Under the pieces are notes generated by a model that made no database searches, had not been told where the DNA came from, and worked only from the letters and a program-made list of their open reading frames with translations. A DNA stretch of 23,154 bases from a virus: positions 1-23,154 of IMG/VR virus record IMGVR_UViG_3300008448_000685. One strand, written 5' to 3'. The position numbers and the translations under genes were made by a program. Shown here piece by piece: positions 20,828 through 23,154 of the stretch; within the stretch, counting starts at the first letter, position 1; each line of letters starts with the position of its first letter.

Positions 20828-21765
20828 GCGCTCAGCCTTGGGTTTTCGTACAAAGCCAATGGCGGCTGCCCTGCCTCTCCAACGAACTGCATGCTCGGAC
20901 GGTCAAACCACAGTCCGATGGTTCCCTCCCAATCGCCGTTGCGCTGCTTGTCGCAAATCAGCAAACAGTCGTGCTCTTTCTCGCGGTCAGTCTTGCCGCC
21001 CTCTTTGGCGCGTTCCTTGGCCTTGTTACGCCAGACGCTGATCACGTTGTCCACCTGATCGGTGATCGAACCTGAGCCCTTGTAGGCGTACTTATTGGGC
21101 TTGCTGTCTTCGCTCTCAGGCTTCTTGATGTGGTGCACCAAGTGAACGTGGATGCCGTGATCGCGGGCAATGGCCGTCAGCTCGTCAACAAACGCCTTCT
21201 GGCCGTTGTAGTCATCCTCGCCGGCCACGCACTTCATGAGGCTGTCAATGAAGACATGGGTGATGCCCCTCTCTTTGGCGCAATACCTGACCACGGCAAA
21301 GACTTGCCGGGCCGTCACCGTGCCCTGCTGGTCGTACAAAAACAGCTTGCCGTTTGTCCAGTCCCTGAACTGCTCATAGCTGTCGATCAGGCCGGCGCTG
21401 CTGTCCATGTCTGGCCCTGCCCATTGCGTGGCCATGCGCTCCAAGGTCTTGATCGGCTTCATCTCAAAGCTAGCAATGCAGACCTTTTCACCCTGAGCGC
21501 AAAGGCTGAGCGCGACTTGTCCGGTCACCAGTGACTTGCCGTGGCCGTTGGCACCGCCCCAAACCGTGACCTCGCCCGGCCTGAACTGGATTCGGTTGTG
21601 CGTCTTCGCCCACGGCATCAGGGTGTGCTGTGACCGCACCGGGTTTTTGATGCGGTCAATGAGTTCTTGCACCCAAATCGATGCGTCTTTGACCTTTTGC
21701 TGCGCCTCTGTCTCGCGCTCGTATAGCGAAAAATCGATGTCGTCGCTGTCGATGATTTCAGCCAT
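20824..21765 (-). CDS. DnaB/Twinkle-type replicative helicase domain protein
   Basis: 313 aa from the ATG at 21765, chosen over the in-frame 21792 because GGAG lies five bases upstream. The RecA-like core is complete: Walker A GANGHGKS (71-78), EMKP after a strand (101-104), Walker B THVFIDSL with D174, HLVHHIKKP (208-215) as sensor, YKGSGSITDQVDNVISVWRN, and an end QRNGDWEGTIGLWFD. No primase or zinc domain is present, so it is a helicase core alone, loaded perhaps by the DUF1376 protein upstream. It should unwind DNA at the phage fork. Confidence 0.9.
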   Translation of the reverse strand: MAEIIDSDDIDFSLYERETEAQQKVKDASIWVQELIDRIKNPVRSQHTLMPWAKTHNRIQFRPGEVTVWGGANGHGKSLVTGQVALSLCAQGEKVCIASFEMKPIKTLERMATQWAGPDMDSSAGLIDSYEQFRDWTNGKLFLYDQQGTVTARQVFAVVRYCAKERGITHVFIDSLMKCVAGEDDYNGQKAFVDELTAIARDHGIHVHLVHHIKKPESEDSKPNKYAYKGSGSITDQVDNVISVWRNKAKERAKEGGKTDREKEHDCLLICDKQRNGDWEGTIGLWFDRPSMQFVGEAGQPPLALYENPRLSA

Positions 21766-22105
21766 GTGCTCTCCGATGTAGCCAAACGTCATTGCCTTGA
21801 ACCGAAACCACCGCAGCCGCGCCAGCCTTCACCAAGGCATCAAAAACGCGCTTGGCGCGGCTTTCAGACCGCTGGCAGTCCAGATGCACCTCCAAGCCCA
21901 CCACGCAGCGCAGATCAAGCGTCTCGGGGATGTCCTCGCGGGTCATGCGGATGCAGGCGAAAAAGCGCTGCGCGTAGGGGTTGGGTTGTTCGTGCCACTG
22001 CGCCGCGGCTTGCACGCAGATCGTCGCGTCGTCGTCGTAGACCATCACGCACTGAGGGCGCTTGCCAGCCCGGCGCATGCGCAGCAGCGGTTCGTGGCCG
22101 GTCAT
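21758..22105 (-). CDS. Hypothetical protein between replication genes (115 aa)
   Basis: ATGA overlap with the DUF1376 gene before it, and an eight-base overlap with the helicase start after it. Sequence: basic N-terminus (RMRRAGKRPQCVMVYDDDAT), central PYAQRFFACIRMTREDIPETLDLRCVVGLEVHL, then RAKRVFDALVKAGAAAVVSVQGNDVWL. It looks like a compact alpha/beta fold. Tight coupling to replication genes suggests a part in DNA replication, but no domain is recognised. Confidence 0.75.
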   Translation of the reverse strand: MTGHEPLLRMRRAGKRPQCVMVYDDDATICVQAAAQWHEQPNPYAQRFFACIRMTREDIPETLDLRCVVGLEVHLDCQRSESRAKRVFDALVKAGAAAVVSVQGNDVWLHRRAHG

Positions 22106-22821
22106 ACGATCACCCCGACTTGATCCGACCGAGCCGCACCTGGCCGGCCAGTGGCCTTGTCCCGGTCGTGCCAGCTCGCCTTGAACCCGGCCCAGTTGCT
22201 GCCCACGGCGTGCGCCACCGTCTGCGCCGCGTCAAGGCCAACCTTCAACCCCTCCGCCTTCGTCTCCGCCCAGGCCGTGGCCGTCAGGGGCAAGCGCTTG
22301 GCTTTCCGCAGGACCAGCCAGTCCGATGCCACCTGCCGATCGACACCCTCTGCCACCAAGTCTTTGACCGAAAGCGGCTTGGCAGTCGGCTCCGCGATAG
22401 CGGAACGACCACTGTCTTCTTCTTTGGTTATTGGTTCTTGGTTACTGGGAGCATTGCCTTCGCTATGCGTTCGCATTGCGTTCGGTGATGCGTTCGCATT
22501 GCGTTCGGTATGCGCCCAGCGTGCTTCAGCCGATGCCTTCGCTTTGCGTTGCTTGTCCTTGAACTGTTCAATTTCTTGATCGCATCTGGACTGCCGCCAT
22601 GCGTCCGCATCTCGCACAAAGAACTCTTGCAGAACCGCCGCCAAGGCTTCGCGCTCTTCTTTGGATCGAACACCAATCAGCCTCGCCGCCTGATCGTCAG
22701 GAATAGGGCCTTCGCGGGTGTAGTACACGTCCATCAAGCGCGTGAAAACACCGTGCTCCAAAAGCGATAAGTGGGCAGTGTTTCTGAGGTAGTCACCAAT
22801 GTGACGTGGGTAGAAGTTCAC
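22102..22821 (-). CDS. DUF1376 replication-linked protein
   Basis: 239 aa. The N-terminus MNFYPRHIGDYLRNTAHLSL, then HGVFTRLMDVYYTREGPIPDD, is the DUF1376 signature, a winged-helix-like domain found in phage replication modules before DnaB/DnaC-type genes. Residues 80-135 are a low-complexity Asn/Ala/Arg/Thr link (ERNANASPNAMRTHSEGNAP) that is encoded by iteron-like DNA repeats. The C-terminal part ends with LVLRKAKRLPLTATAWAE and VGSNWAGFKASWHDR, as in related initiators. I infer an initiator or helicase-loader role. ATGA overlaps join it to both neighbours. Confidence 0.88.
   Translation of the reverse strand: MNFYPRHIGDYLRNTAHLSLLEHGVFTRLMDVYYTREGPIPDDQAARLIGVRSKEEREALAAVLQEFFVRDADAWRQSRCDQEIEQFKDKQRKAKASAEARWAHTERNANASPNAMRTHSEGNAPSNQEPITKEEDSGRSAIAEPTAKPLSVKDLVAEGVDRQVASDWLVLRKAKRLPLTATAWAETKAEGLKVGLDAAQTVAHAVGSNWAGFKASWHDRDKATGRPGAARSDQVGVIV
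22466..22509. repeat. Iteron-like tandem repeats within the DUF1376 gene (possible origin)
   Basis: An exact 21-bp unit occurs at 22466-22486 and 22489-22509. Each holds two TGCGTTCG motifs, giving four motifs spaced 11 to 12 bp, about one helix turn. A partial TGCG follows. The 23-bp period is not a multiple of three, so the repeat is not explained by repeated amino acids. A stretch rich in A and T (about 22405-22448) lies beside it. Confidence 0.6.
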
Positions 22822-23078
22822 GTTATTCCGCGCTCCACTTCCATGCGTCGCACCTGTTCCGGGCTGCGCGCCTTGATGGCGTCGTTCTGACGCCTCAGCC
22901 AGTCCATGGCATCGGTTCTGCGGCCTTCTGAGTGAGCCAAGCGCATCTGATCGCCACAGGCTTGGATGTGCAGCTCAAGCTCGTCGTCACCCATTGGCAA
23001 CTGGTGAACCTCGCAGGAGACGCGAACAGCCGCTGGAACAGGCCTTGTCTGCACGACGATGGCTTCGGCGCGGGTCAT
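22818..23078 (-). CDS. Hypothetical early protein (86 aa)
   Basis: ATGA overlaps join it to the gene before and to the DUF1376 gene after. The sequence starts MTRAEAIVVQTRPVPAAVRV, contains a Cys-x-Val-His segment (SCEVHQLPMGDDELELHIQAC), and ends with a charged helix MDWLRRQNDAIKARSPEQVRRM. No family recognised. Place suggests a replication accessory role. Confidence 0.7.
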   Translation of the reverse strand: MTRAEAIVVQTRPVPAAVRVSCEVHQLPMGDDELELHIQACGDQMRLAHSEGRRTDAMDWLRRQNDAIKARSPEQVRRMEVERGIT

Positions 23079-23154
23079 GCCGGCCTGCCAATCACACGGC
23101 GCAGGGCCTGCACTTCCTCGCGCAGCAGCCGGTTCTCGCGCTCGGTTTCGCTCT
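23075..23154 (-). CDS. C-terminal end of a coiled-coil protein (5' end outside window)
   Basis: The frame is open from the right edge and ends in a TGA that overlaps the next ATG as ATGA. The 25 visible residues, ETERENRLLREEVQALRRV then IGRPA, form a strongly heptad-like charged coiled coil. Too little is present to name it. Confidence 0.6.
   Translation of the reverse strand, partial: SETERENRLLREEVQALRRVIGRPA

Noticed and set aside
1-23154. CRISPR arrays, tRNA genes, insertion sequences, integrase or attachment sites, diversity-generating retroelement
   Set aside because: I saw no regularly spaced direct repeats, tRNA-like fold, transposase, integrase or reverse transcriptase sequence. 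A retroelement could lie beyond the left edge next to the fibre.

Overview
The window is part of a double-stranded DNA tailed phage or prophage with a T7-type short-tail (podovirus) virion plan. Nearly every gene lies on the minus strand, so the biological reading order runs from right to left. G+C-rich third codon positions, NinB, RusA and DUF1376 genes, and a virion gene order recalling Bordetella phage BPP-1 and its relatives suggest a temperate phage of a betaproteobacterium (inference). No integrase, repressor, lysis gene, tRNA or host gene is visible, so I cannot tell a free phage from a prophage.

Right part (about 23.15 to 19.26 kb): an early DNA-metabolism operon with almost continuous translational coupling. 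It holds a cut coiled-coil end, an 86-aa unknown, a DUF1376 replication protein whose gene carries iteron-like repeats, a 115-aa unknown, a DnaB-type helicase, a winged-helix ORF overlapped by a 95-aa ORF, RusA, a 32-aa mini-ORF, NinB and a small helix-turn-helix protein. Eight junctions are four-base ATGA overlaps.

Middle (19.22 to 13.95 kb): the head module, with two small proteins, portal, Bbp19-like protein, scaffold, a beta-rich 128-aa protein, a structured 218-nt intergenic region, major capsid protein and a 156-aa head protein. A clear intrinsic terminator follows at about 13.9 kb.

Left (13.89 to 0 kb): the tail and DNA-ejection module, with gp11-like and gp12-like tail tube proteins, a GNAT acetyltransferase, gp14-like and gp15-like internal proteins, a 752-aa protein carrying a zeta-toxin-like kinase domain, a gp16-like protein, small and large terminase, and a tail fibre cut by the left edge.

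The most unusual points are: (1) a plus-strand two-helix membrane ORF in the only sizeable gap of the ejection cluster, preceded by a sigma70-like promoter whose predicted start falls on the start codon; (2) a zeta-like kinase inside the ejection gene set, with a 57-aa ORF nested in another frame that carries the better codon bias; (3) iteron-like repeats inside the DUF1376 gene, resembling the lambda O/ori arrangement; (4) a 17-bp exact repeat, with a third degenerate copy, ahead of three late transcription blocks; (5) an overprinted winged-helix/95-aa gene pair. All functional readings come from motif recognition by eye; no database search was run.
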